A stretch of DNA of 64,000 nucleotides from Clostridiales bacterium (GTDB lineage: Bacteria > Bacillota > Clostridia > Oscillospirales > Oscillospiraceae). Where the stretch lies: assembly GCA_022775085.1 (NCBI GenBank), contig JALFJQ010000022.1, positions 45,859-109,858 of the forward strand, read 5' to 3'. The notes under the pieces were generated by a model. That model saw nothing but the letters and a program-made list of their open reading frames with translations. It had not been told where the DNA came from and did no database searches. The position numbers and the translations under genes were made by a program. Of the stretch, positions 17,619 through 26,155 are shown one piece after another (positions within the stretch are counted from its first letter, which is position 1; the number at the start of each line of letters is the position of its first letter).

Positions 17619-18617
17619 TTACTGACCTCCATCCACACTGGTCATAGGCTCCAGCGGCAGCAGGGTCTGCAAATTTCCGCCGTCGCCGGTGTTCACATAG
17701 AGCTTGACCCCGGGGAGCACCTGGGAAATGGCCTCATAGTACATTCTGGACTTGGTGATGCCGGGATTCTGCTCGTACTCCTCATACATGGCGTTGAACA
17801 TAGCCACCTGCTCCACGGCCTCGTTGATACGCTTCTGCTTGAGGTATTCCGCGTTCTGGATGAGCTTGTCAGCCTTGGCCTGGGCATCGGGAATCTGGGC
17901 GTTCTGATAGGCCTTGGCGTCGTTGATGACAGTCTCCGCCTGCTGCTTGGCAGTCTCCACCGCCTTGAATGCCTCGATGACCTCCGCCGTGGGCGGCTCC
18001 GCGTCCTGGATCTTCACATCCACCAGGGTCAGACCAATGTCATAGTCCTGCAAAATGCCGGTGACCAGCTCCTTGACCTGCATCTGAATGTTTTCCTTGC
18101 CGTCGGTGAGCACCGCGTCCACGCTGGAAGATCCCACAACATTGCGCACCTGACTCTGAATGAGATTGCGCAGGATCAGCTCCGGCTCATCGGAGGAGAA
18201 CAGATACTGCACCGGGTCGGAGATCTTGTACTCCACGAAGAAGTCCACGTTGACGATGTTGTAGTCGCCGGTGATCATGGTGCTTTCACTTTCATTGAAG
18301 GTGTCGCCGTTGCCGCTGGAATAGCCAAGCTCGATTTTCTGGTAAACATTGGTGCTGACCTTGTGGGCCTGCTGGATGCCGAAGGGCAGCTTGAAGTGGA
18401 TGCCCGCGTCCACCACGTCGGTTACCTTGCCGAAGGTGGTGACCACGGCCTGCTCCTTGTCATCCACGGTGTACCAGCAGGTGCCCGCCATGCTGATGAC
18501 CACCAGGGCCAGCAGCACCGCCAGAATGGTCTTGCCCGCCCGCTTGAAGCTGGGCTTTTTCTTTTGGGGCTGGGGAGGGGTCTCCGGCGCCCAGTGGTAG
18601 GTTCCGTTTTCGTCCAT
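17619..18617 (-). CDS. hflK: HflK-like SPFH protease modulator
   Basis: ...FKRAGKTILAVLLALVVISMAGTCWYTVDDKEQAVVTTFGKVTDVVDAGIHFKLPFGIQQAHKV...; adjacent to hflC. Confidence 0.9.
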   Translation of the reverse strand: MDENGTYHWAPETPPQPQKKKPSFKRAGKTILAVLLALVVISMAGTCWYTVDDKEQAVVTTFGKVTDVVDAGIHFKLPFGIQQAHKVSTNVYQKIELGYSSGNGDTFNESESTMITGDYNIVNVDFFVEYKISDPVQYLFSSDEPELILRNLIQSQVRNVVGSSSVDAVLTDGKENIQMQVKELVTGILQDYDIGLTLVDVKIQDAEPPTAEVIEAFKAVETAKQQAETVINDAKAYQNAQIPDAQAKADKLIQNAEYLKQKRINEAVEQVAMFNAMYEEYEQNPGITKSRMYYEAISQVLPGVKLYVNTGDGGNLQTLLPLEPMTSVDGGQ

Positions 18618-18660
18618 TTGAGTTTCTCCTTTTCTGATTTACTTATTCCGTGTTTCGTCG

Positions 18661-19215
18661 TTACAGTTCCGCGATCATGGCTTCCGCCCGGGTTTTCAGG
18701 CAATTGGCGCACCAGACAGTCAACATGACCTCCAGCACCTTCACCAGCTTCTGCCTGGCGCCGGGAAGCGGCTCCACATAATCCTTCGTGACCTCCGTTA
18801 GGGCAGCCTGCCAGTTTTCGGGGCAGTCCGTACCTTCTGCCCGGGCTGCAAGCCGGACGAAGAAGAAGTACAGGGCCGTATCGTCCACCAGGTCATCGCT
18901 CTCGTCGGCAAGGTTGCCGTTGAGGTAGCCCATGAGCTGCGCCATCTGGTCCAGGTTCACCGTGCCCCGGAGCAGATTCAGGTTCACCAGCCGGCACAGC
19001 TGCTCCAGCGTGTATTTTTTGCTTTCCGGCGGCGGCAGCAGACGCCGCTTGACCCAGTTCTGCACCGTGTAGGGTTCCAGTCCGGTTATAGCGGACACCT
19101 GGCTGAGGCTCAGGCCCCCGGCCAGAAACAACGCCTGAAACTGCTCTCCAATCCGGTCTGCTTCCTCCCGCTGTCCTGTCAGCGTAGTCCCGGGAATGAT
19201 CCATTCCATCCGCAT
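18661..19215 (-). CDS. DUF1836 domain-containing protein, MerR-like HTH
   Basis: SLSQVSAITGLEPYTVQNWVKRRLLPPPESKKYTLEQLCRLVNLNLLRGTVNLDQMAQLMGYLNGN. Confidence 0.75.
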   Translation of the reverse strand: MRMEWIIPGTTLTGQREEADRIGEQFQALFLAGGLSLSQVSAITGLEPYTVQNWVKRRLLPPPESKKYTLEQLCRLVNLNLLRGTVNLDQMAQLMGYLNGNLADESDDLVDDTALYFFFVRLAARAEGTDCPENWQAALTEVTKDYVEPLPGARQKLVKVLEVMLTVWCANCLKTRAEAMIAEL

Positions 19216-19433
19216 TCCTCCTTTCTTGTGATGTGATTATATCATAAGGTCACATAACCGTCAATGCAAATAATATAACTATATGTAAATGTTTTGTGAA
19301 CTGATTTTCTGCTCTGAATTTTACAAAACATACAATATTTGTCATAATTTCAATTATTTTTTTAGTTGCTATTGCTTTCTATCCGGTTTATGCGTATAAT
19401 GAAGCTGCATCAAAACGCAAAGGAGATTGTACT

Positions 19434-20351
19434 ATGGCAAAAAAACCTGTTCTCGTAGTCATGGCCGCGGGTATGGGAAGCCGTTACGGTGGACTTAAGC
19501 AGATCGACCCCGTGGGTTCTCAGGGCGAGGCGATTCTGGACTACTCCATCTATGACGCCCATCAGGCCGGTTTTGATACCGTTGTCATTATTATCAAGGA
19601 AGCCATCAAAAAGGATTTCATGGAAACCGTAGGCAAACGGCTGGAAAAGGCCCCCGTCGAGATCCGTTACGCCTATCAGGAGCTGGATAAACTGCCCGCC
19701 GGCATCACCATTCCCGAGGGCCGCACCAAGCCCTGGGGCACCTCTCACGCGGTGCTCTGTGCCCGTGAACAGATCGACGGTGCTCCCTTCGCCGTCATCA
19801 ATGCCGATGACTACTACGGAAAGGCTGCCTTTAAGGTCATCTACGACGCTCTGTCCACCATGACCGACCCCAACGGCTACTGCATGGTGGGCTATGAACT
19901 GGGCAAGACCGTCACGGAAAACGGCAGCGTGGCCCGGGGCGTGTGTCAGACCGACGAAAACGGCTACCTCACCGAGGTCATCGAGCGCACCAGCATCGAG
20001 ACGTATCCCGGCGGCATCCGGTTCCTGGAAAACGGCGAATACACCGATCTCGCTCCGGAGACCACCGTCTCCATGAATATGTGGGGCTTTATGCCCGGTT
20101 TCCTGGATGAGATCGATGCCCGGTTCGGCGCGTTCCTGAAGGAAGCCATTCCCGGAAATCCTCTGAAGTGCGAGTATTTCCTGCCCCTGCCCGTATCCCA
20201 GCTCATTAAGGAAGGCAGGGCCACTGTCAAGGTACTGACCTCTCCTGACCGCTGGTTCGGTGTCACCTATGCTGCGGACAAGCCCGTAGTGGTTGCCGCT
20301 CTGAAGGCCATGACCGACGAGGGCAAATACCCCGACGGCCTGTGGAAGTAA
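19434..20351 (+). CDS. Sugar-phosphate nucleotidyltransferase-like protein
   Basis: MAKKPVLVVMAAGMGSRYGGLKQIDPVGSQGEAILDYSIYDAHQAGFDTVVIIIKEAIKKDF. Confidence 0.85.
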   Translation: MAKKPVLVVMAAGMGSRYGGLKQIDPVGSQGEAILDYSIYDAHQAGFDTVVIIIKEAIKKDFMETVGKRLEKAPVEIRYAYQELDKLPAGITIPEGRTKPWGTSHAVLCAREQIDGAPFAVINADDYYGKAAFKVIYDALSTMTDPNGYCMVGYELGKTVTENGSVARGVCQTDENGYLTEVIERTSIETYPGGIRFLENGEYTDLAPETTVSMNMWGFMPGFLDEIDARFGAFLKEAIPGNPLKCEYFLPLPVSQLIKEGRATVKVLTSPDRWFGVTYAADKPVVVAALKAMTDEGKYPDGLWK

Positions 20352-20363
20352 TTTGACATGATT

Positions 20364-20394
20364 TCAGCCCGGAAACCGATGGTTTCCGGGCTGA
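20364..20394 (+). terminator. Rho-independent terminator
   Basis: tcagcccggaaaccgatggtttccgggctgacttttta. Confidence 0.8.
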
Positions 20395-20538
20395 CTTTTT
20401 ATTCTGATTGGAGCGTTCAGTGCCACACCCACAGTATCCTGGTTTTCCACATCCCTGGCAAGATCCACCCACCATACAGCAGAACAGGGGAATAGGGGTA
20501 ACGGAGGCATCAAAAATTCGTAAACCTACGGTGAACGA

Positions 20539-21222
20539 TCACAGCAGACCCGTGATAAGCGGCATAAAGACAGCCGTTAACAGTCCTGCCACCACCAGTG
20601 ACAGGCTGCTGGCCGCACCCGTGAGCTGGCTCAGCTCGTTGGCCTTGGCGGTGCCGATGACATGGGCAGAGGTACCGAATGCCACACCCTGAGAGATGGG
20701 ATCGGTAATTCCAAATAGTTTACATAACACTGTTCCAATCATGTTACCGAAGATGCCGGTAACGATAATCATGGCAGTAGTGACGCCGCCCATACCGCCG
20801 AACAGCTCGCTCAAAGACACGCCGATGGCGGTTGTGACGCTTTTGGGAAGCATTGAGATTAAAATACTCTGTTCAAACCGAAGCAGCAGACCCGCGGCGG
20901 TGATGACCAGCATACAGCTCACCGCCCCGGCGCATACCCCCGCCAGAATGGCTTTCAGACTCTTTTTCAGCACCTGAAACTGCTCATACATGGGAATGGC
21001 AAGGCAGATGGTGGCCGGGGTCATAAGCCAGGACATTGCCCGCATTCCACCGGTGTAGAATCCGGTATCCATACCGGTGGCCAGAAGGAACGCAATAACC
21101 AGGATCATACCGATCAGGGTAGGATTGAAGATGGGCTTTTTCCACTTCTGCTGGCACAGCTGGCCTACCCGGAATGCCGCCAGAGTCAGCAGCACCGGAA
21201 AAATATCGACGGTTTCAAGCAT
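20539..21222 (-). CDS. lrgB: LrgB/CidB-family membrane protein
   Basis: MLETVDIFPVLLTLAAFRVGQLCQQKWKKPIFNPTLIGMILVIAFLLATGM...SVTTAIGVSLSELFGG. Confidence 0.85.
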   Translation of the reverse strand: MLETVDIFPVLLTLAAFRVGQLCQQKWKKPIFNPTLIGMILVIAFLLATGMDTGFYTGGMRAMSWLMTPATICLAIPMYEQFQVLKKSLKAILAGVCAGAVSCMLVITAAGLLLRFEQSILISMLPKSVTTAIGVSLSELFGGMGGVTTAMIIVTGIFGNMIGTVLCKLFGITDPISQGVAFGTSAHVIGTAKANELSQLTGAASSLSLVVAGLLTAVFMPLITGLL

Positions 21223-21574
21223 CCTCTTTTTCCTCCTTATTCCGCAGACTCTGAGTGACCCGGCCGGCAACGGCGAAGGTGATGATCGTACTGGTCAGCG
21301 CCACAACGATCATGGAAATCATGACGTCTTTAATCAGGCCCCAGTTTTCCAGTATGCCAACGGCAGGGGAGACGAAGAGGATAGGAAGGATGGAGACCAG
21401 AAATCCTCCGGCATCCTTCACCTGTTCCAGTTTGACAATGCCCGCACAGAGAGCGGCAAACAGAAGCACCAGGCCGTAAACCGATGCGGGCACCGGCAGG
21501 GGAATGAGGCGCTGCAGCAGCTCTCCGGCCAGCGTAAAGGCGGTGATCCGCAGAAATTGGGATAGATATTTCAT
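21215..21574 (-). CDS. lrgA: LrgA/CidA-family holin-like protein
   Basis: MKYLSQFLRITAFTLAGELLQRLIPLPVPASVYGLVLLFAALCAGIVKLEQVKDAGGFLVSILPILFVSPAVGI; overlaps lrgB. Confidence 0.85.
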   Translation of the reverse strand: MKYLSQFLRITAFTLAGELLQRLIPLPVPASVYGLVLLFAALCAGIVKLEQVKDAGGFLVSILPILFVSPAVGILENWGLIKDVMISMIVVALTSTIITFAVAGRVTQSLRNKEEKEDA

Positions 21575-21642
21575 TTTTCTTACCTCAATGGAAAAGCGGG
21601 AGGAATCGGTATTCCCCCCCCGCAAGACTGATGATAGCCAAT

Positions 21643-21762
21643 TCCGTAGGGGGCGATGCCCACATCGCCCCTTACTCGCGTTCCGTTTTCTCCGAAAAGT
21701 GAATGGAAGATGATAGGTCTCCCTGTGGGCCGATGTGGGCATCGGTCCCTACGGGTTTTATT
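21643..21762. repeat. Family A MITE-like inverted repeat, copy 1
   Basis: cgtagggggcgatgcccacatcgcccc ... gggccgatgtgggcatcggtccctacggg; matches 57784-57893. Confidence 0.8.
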
Positions 21763-22225
21763 ATTTAGTTTTCAGCAGATCACGGATTTCGGTCAGCAGT
21801 TTCTCCTCATTGCTGGGTTCGGGAGGAGCGGGCGGCACCGCGGCTGCTTCTTCCTTCTTCTTGCCGGCCTCGGACAGCTTGTTCAATCCCTTCACCAGGA
21901 AGAACACCACCAGCGCCAGAATCAGGAAGTTGATGACGGCGGAAATGAAGTTGCCATAGTTCAGCGTGTTCAGGATCTCATTTCCTGCCTCATCCAGCAC
22001 CGGCTCGCTGAACAGCCGGGGTAGGGTGATCTTCAGCTCGGAAAAGTCAATACCGCCCATGAAGATGGCAACAACTGGCATAATGATGTCATCGGTCAAG
22101 CTTTTAGTGATGGTGGAGAAGGCGGCGCCGATAATGGTACCGACTGCCAGCGCCATGGCGTTGCCCTTCACGGCAAAGGCCAGAAATTCATCCCACCACT
22201 TGGGCTTGTTAACGGGGTTCTTCAT
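21761..22225 (-). CDS. mscL: Large-conductance mechanosensitive channel
   Basis: WWDEFLAFAVKGNAMALAVGTIIGAAFSTITKSLTDDIIMPVVAIFMGGIDFSELKITL. Confidence 0.95.
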   Translation of the reverse strand: MKNPVNKPKWWDEFLAFAVKGNAMALAVGTIIGAAFSTITKSLTDDIIMPVVAIFMGGIDFSELKITLPRLFSEPVLDEAGNEILNTLNYGNFISAVINFLILALVVFFLVKGLNKLSEAGKKKEEAAAVPPAPPEPSNEEKLLTEIRDLLKTK

Positions 22226-22246
22226 TATGATTTTCTTCCTTTCTTT

Positions 22247-22359
22247 GAGGGTGGAGCGTAGAGAGTTAAGAGTGGAGTAAAGGTATCGCCTTCGGCGATC
22301 GTTTCAATTATCCGCGAGATGGATGTACCGTCACTTCACTCTCCACTCTGCACTCTCCT
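22247..22359. repeat. Family D (GAGTGGAGAGTG/CACTCTCCACTC) inverted repeat, copy 1
   Basis: gagggtggagcgtagagagttaagagtggag ... cttcactctccactctgcactctcc. Confidence 0.7.
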
Positions 22360-22368
22360 CACTGACAA

Positions 22369-23700
22369 TTACTTTTTCTCAATGACTTCCATGCCGCCCA
22401 GATACTTGCGCAGCACCTCGGGGACAACGACGGAGCCGTCGGCACGCTGGTTCTGCTCCACCAGAGCAGGGAAGATGCGGGAGGTGGCCAGGCCGGAGCC
22501 GTTCAGGGTGTGGACGAACTCGGGCTTGCCGGTCTCTTCCCGGCGGAAGCGGATGTTGCCCCGGCGGGCCTGATAATCTCGGGCGTTGGATACAGAGGAT
22601 ACCTCCTTGTAGCCGTCCATGGAGGGGATCAGGATTTCAATATCGTAGGTACGGGCCATGGAGGCGGAGCAGTCGCCTGCCGCCAGCTTCACGGTGCGGA
22701 AGTGCAGACCCAGTCCGGCAACTAATCTTTCGGCCTTGGTGACCAGCTCGTCGAAGGCCGCGTCGGAATCCTCGGGCTTGCAGAACTGGAACATCTCCAC
22801 CTTGTTAAACTGGTGGCCGCGAACCATGCCCCGCTCGTCGGCCCGGTGGGAACCGGCCTCCCGGCGGAAGCAGGGAGTGTAGGCGAACAGCTTCTTGGGC
22901 AGGTCAGCCTCTGACAGAATCTCGTCACGATAGATGGAGCACAGGGCAGCCTCCGCTGTGGGCAGCATGTAGTGTACCCGATCGTCGGTGGGGTTGGCGA
23001 TCTTGTAAACCTCGTCAGCAAACTTGGGGAACTGGCCGGCGGTCTCGCCGCACATATACTCAAGCATATGGGGCGGCAGAATGAACTGGTAGCCGTCGGC
23101 GATGTGGGTGTCGATGAAGTAGTTCAGCAGTGCCCATTCCAGCCGTGCACCCATGCCGGTGTACATCCAGTTTCCGGAACCGGCCAGCTTCACGCCCCGC
23201 TCGTAGTCGATGAGACCCAGATTCTGGCACAGATCCACATGGTGCTTTGGCTCAAAGTCAAAGGAGTGCTTCTCGCCGATGTAGCGCAGGGGCTGGTTGT
23301 TCTCCTTGCCGCCGGGCAGCAGATCGGGGTCGGGCATATTGGGCAGGCTCAACATGGCGGTGCGAAATTCGGCGTTCAGCACCTTCAGCTTTTCAGCGTC
23401 ATCGGCGATCTCAGCATCCAGCCGGATGGACTCGGCCTTGTTGGCTTCGATCTGGGCGTCGATGGAAGCGGTGTCCTCACCCCGCTTCTCCATGCCCTTC
23501 TTCTGACCGAAGAGTTTGCCGTTTTCCTTGGCCAGCTTATTCTTCTGGGCGGTTGCCGTCTCGGTGGCGGTCTTCAGACTCCGGACTTCTACATCCAGCT
23601 CCAGAATCCGGTCAATGGTGGCATCGCAGTCCACTTCCTTGGCCTTGAGACCGGCCTTAATTGCATCGGGATTTTCCTTGATACGTTTGATGTCTAACAT
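22369..23700 (-). CDS. serS: Seryl-tRNA synthetase
   Basis: MLDIKRIKENPDAIKAGLKAKEVDCDATIDRILELDVEVRSLKTATETATAQKNKLAKEN...FRREAGSHRADERGMVRGHQFNKVEMFQFC. Confidence 0.97.
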   Translation of the reverse strand: MLDIKRIKENPDAIKAGLKAKEVDCDATIDRILELDVEVRSLKTATETATAQKNKLAKENGKLFGQKKGMEKRGEDTASIDAQIEANKAESIRLDAEIADDAEKLKVLNAEFRTAMLSLPNMPDPDLLPGGKENNQPLRYIGEKHSFDFEPKHHVDLCQNLGLIDYERGVKLAGSGNWMYTGMGARLEWALLNYFIDTHIADGYQFILPPHMLEYMCGETAGQFPKFADEVYKIANPTDDRVHYMLPTAEAALCSIYRDEILSEADLPKKLFAYTPCFRREAGSHRADERGMVRGHQFNKVEMFQFCKPEDSDAAFDELVTKAERLVAGLGLHFRTVKLAAGDCSASMARTYDIEILIPSMDGYKEVSSVSNARDYQARRGNIRFRREETGKPEFVHTLNGSGLATSRIFPALVEQNQRADGSVVVPEVLRKYLGGMEVIEKK

Positions 23701-23830
23701 ATTCTTTTACCTCTCAATAGAATTAACATTCTTTATGAGATACAAGACACGTAGATACCAGATGCAGGATTTGCTGTGTATGTGGGTTATCCATATCCTG
23801 TACCTTATATCTTATATCTTGTATCTTGAT

Positions 23831-24691
23831 TTACTTTTCCAGCTTCATCAGGGTGTCGAGGAGCTTCTGCAAGTCCTCTTCGCCGTAGAATTCCAGTTCA
23901 AACCGGCCCTTGCGCTTGCCGTTGACGATTTTCACGCCCCGGCCCAGGTGTTTGCTCAGGTTTTTCTCGCATTCAGCCACATAGTTGACCTCGAACACCG
24001 GCTCCTTCTTAGGGGCGGGGGGCTTACCCATGTTCTTACACAGGGTTTCCGCCTGCCGCACGGACAGGGACAGGGCAATGATCTTCTTTGCCGCTTCCAA
24101 CTGCTGCTTTTCGGTCTTCAGGGTCAGTACCGCTCTGGCGTGGCCTGCGGACAGGGCGCCGGTTTTCAGCAGTTCCAGGACTTCCGGGCACAGGCCCAGC
24201 AGACGCAGGGCGTTTGCCACGGCAGGGCGGGATTTTCCCACCCGGGAGGCTGCTTCCTCCTGGGTCAGCCCGTATTCCTCAATCAGAGACTGGTAGCCCA
24301 GGGCTTCTTCTACAGGGTTCAGATCCTGCCGCTGCAAATTTTCAATCAGCGCCAGCTCCATTGCCTTCCGATCGTCTGCCTCTACCACGATGACGGGCAC
24401 ATCGCTAATATTTGCCATCCGTGCTGCCCGCCAGCGGCGCTCACCCGCGATGATCTGGTAGTACCCGTTGGGCATTTCCCGAACGGTGAGGGGCTGGATC
24501 ACCCCATGCGCCGCAATGGACTCGGACAAAGCCTGCAATTCTTCCTCGTCAAAGTCGCGCCGGGGCTGGTCTGGGTTTGGCTCTACTTTATAAATTGGCA
24601 GCAGCCGGTAGGCGCTGCCGCTGACGGGTTCTTCCGCAAAATCCCCCAAAAGCGCGCCAAGGCCCTTGCCTAAGCCTTTGTTGCTTGCCAT
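23831..24691 (-). CDS. parB: ParB/Spo0J chromosome-partitioning protein
   Basis: MASNKGLGKGLGALLGDF...PNPDQPRRDFDEEELQALSESIAAHGVIQPLTVREMPNGYYQIIAGERRWRAARMANISDVPVIV. Confidence 0.96.
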   Translation of the reverse strand: MASNKGLGKGLGALLGDFAEEPVSGSAYRLLPIYKVEPNPDQPRRDFDEEELQALSESIAAHGVIQPLTVREMPNGYYQIIAGERRWRAARMANISDVPVIVVEADDRKAMELALIENLQRQDLNPVEEALGYQSLIEEYGLTQEEAASRVGKSRPAVANALRLLGLCPEVLELLKTGALSAGHARAVLTLKTEKQQLEAAKKIIALSLSVRQAETLCKNMGKPPAPKKEPVFEVNYVAECEKNLSKHLGRGVKIVNGKRKGRFELEFYGEEDLQKLLDTLMKLEK

Positions 24692-24752
24692 TGTTTCACC
24701 TCTCAGTATACTTTTGCAGGGGGTGTCGTGCTCCCGCCCTACAATATAGTTC

Positions 24753-25508
24753 TTATAGCTTTGCTTTAATCTCTTCGGCCATGGCCCGATACGCTACGGC
24801 GCCGCGGCTGGTTCTGTCATAGGCCGTCACGGGAATACCGTGGCTGGGAGCTTCCGCCAGGCGGATATTCCGGGGGATTACCGTGGTGAACACCTTTCCC
24901 GGGAAGTGACGCCGAACCTCCTGGGCAACCTGGGTAGAAAAGTTGGTGCGTCCATCAAACATGGTCAGCGCGACACCGAAAATTTCCAGTCGGGGATTCA
25001 GCCGCTTTTTCACCATCCGCAGAGTACTCATCAGATCGCTGAGACCTTCCAGTGCGAAATATTCACACTGCACCGGCACCAGAATGCCATCGGCAGCGCA
25101 CAGGCCGTTGAGTGTTAGCAATTCCAGAGAAGGGGGGCAGTCTACGAAAATAATGTCGTAGCGTTCCTTTGCACGGAACAGGACTTTTTCCAGCTGCCGT
25201 TCCCGATGGTCCGCGCCGATCAATTCCACCGCCGCGCCTGCCAGATCCGATGAGGACGGCAGAACGTCGCCATAGTCTGTTGTTACGATAGCATCCTCAA
25301 GCGGTATCTCATTGATGGTCACATCGTAGGCGGAGTATTTGATTTTCCGCTTGTCCAGACCCATGCCGGAGGTGGCATTTGCCTGGGGGTCGAAGTCGCA
25401 CAGCAGAACCTTCAGACCCAGTTCATGAAGGGCAGCTGTCAGATTCACGGCTGAGGTTGTTTTTCCTACGCCGCCCTTCTGATTGACCACCGCTATGATT
25501 TTTCCCAT
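24753..25508 (-). CDS. parA: ParA/Soj ATPase
   Basis: MGKIIAVVNQKGGVGKTTSAVNLTAALHELGLKVLLCDFDPQANATSGMG. Confidence 0.97.
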   Translation of the reverse strand: MGKIIAVVNQKGGVGKTTSAVNLTAALHELGLKVLLCDFDPQANATSGMGLDKRKIKYSAYDVTINEIPLEDAIVTTDYGDVLPSSSDLAGAAVELIGADHRERQLEKVLFRAKERYDIIFVDCPPSLELLTLNGLCAADGILVPVQCEYFALEGLSDLMSTLRMVKKRLNPRLEIFGVALTMFDGRTNFSTQVAQEVRRHFPGKVFTTVIPRNIRLAEAPSHGIPVTAYDRTSRGAVAYRAMAEEIKAKL

Positions 25509-25528
25509 CTTTCTCTCCTTGTATTCTG

Positions 25529-25544
25529 TGTTTCACGTGAAACA
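25529..25544. promoter_or_regulatory. parS site 1
   Basis: tgtttcacgtgaaaca, exact match to the canonical Spo0J parS consensus. Confidence 0.95.
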
Positions 25545-25565
25545 ATCCGATCTGTGCCGAATGGC

Positions 25566-25581
25566 TGTTTCACGTGAAACA
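25566..25581. promoter_or_regulatory. parS site 2
   Basis: tgtttcacgtgaaaca, second exact copy 37 bp downstream. Confidence 0.95.
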
Positions 25582-25582
25582 G

Positions 25583-25942
25583 TCATTTTTCCTCCGCAGC
25601 CACTACAGTGGATTCAGCAGCAGGTTTTACTGTTGAATAATTCTGTCCAATCTGAAATTTCTGTTTGCCAAAATCTCGGATGATAGGAACAGAAAGGCAA
25701 ACAATGAGAATCACTGCCGCAAGGAGCAATCCTGCACAAACACGAAGTCGTTTTCTTAACACCCTGATTTGTTCCTCCGGCGTTACCCTGCGGCGTGCCG
25801 TCTTTTTGAGAGCGTTCTGCTTTCTGACAGGCAGCTGCACCACAGCGTTAGGATCCACAGGATAAGCCGCCATGACCTTCTGACAATCCAGGCAAAAGGC
25901 CTGCTCATTTTCCGTTTCCCTGCCGCACCTGAGACAGAACAC
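25583..25942 (-). CDS. Zinc-ribbon single-TM protein of unknown function
   Basis: GTG start; (M)FCLRCGRETENEQAFCLDCQKVMAAYP...VCAGLLLAAVILIVCLSV; two CxxC motifs and one TM helix. Confidence 0.7.
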   Translation of the reverse strand: MFCLRCGRETENEQAFCLDCQKVMAAYPVDPNAVVQLPVRKQNALKKTARRRVTPEEQIRVLRKRLRVCAGLLLAAVILIVCLSVPIIRDFGKQKFQIGQNYSTVKPAAESTVVAAEEK

Positions 25943-26155
25943 AAAACACACCTCCCAAATCACTCGTTACGCTGTATTGTACAACACTTTCTGCCGTTCG
26001 TAAAGAGGTAAAATCACAGTTTTACACACAGCAGTCATAAAATACCTGATGCTCCCGGAGTAAACAACGAAGAATTGTAAACTTTTTTTGCTGCTGTTGC
26101 ATTACGGAAAGGGTATGCTATAATAAGGAAATAAAAACAGAGAGGAGCCGCGCAA

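Noticed and set aside
20539-21574. LrgAB as a novel lysis system
   Set aside because: Standard LrgA/LrgB pair with normal overlap; nothing unusual visible.
21656-22024. Small ORFs starting MPTSPLTR/MPTSAHRE...
   Set aside because: Translation of family A repeat ends and antisense of mscL.
23700-23830. T-box riboswitch upstream of serS
   Set aside because: No AGGGTGGNACCGCG-like T-box sequence seen; region is a GATACAAGATA-type inverted repeat.
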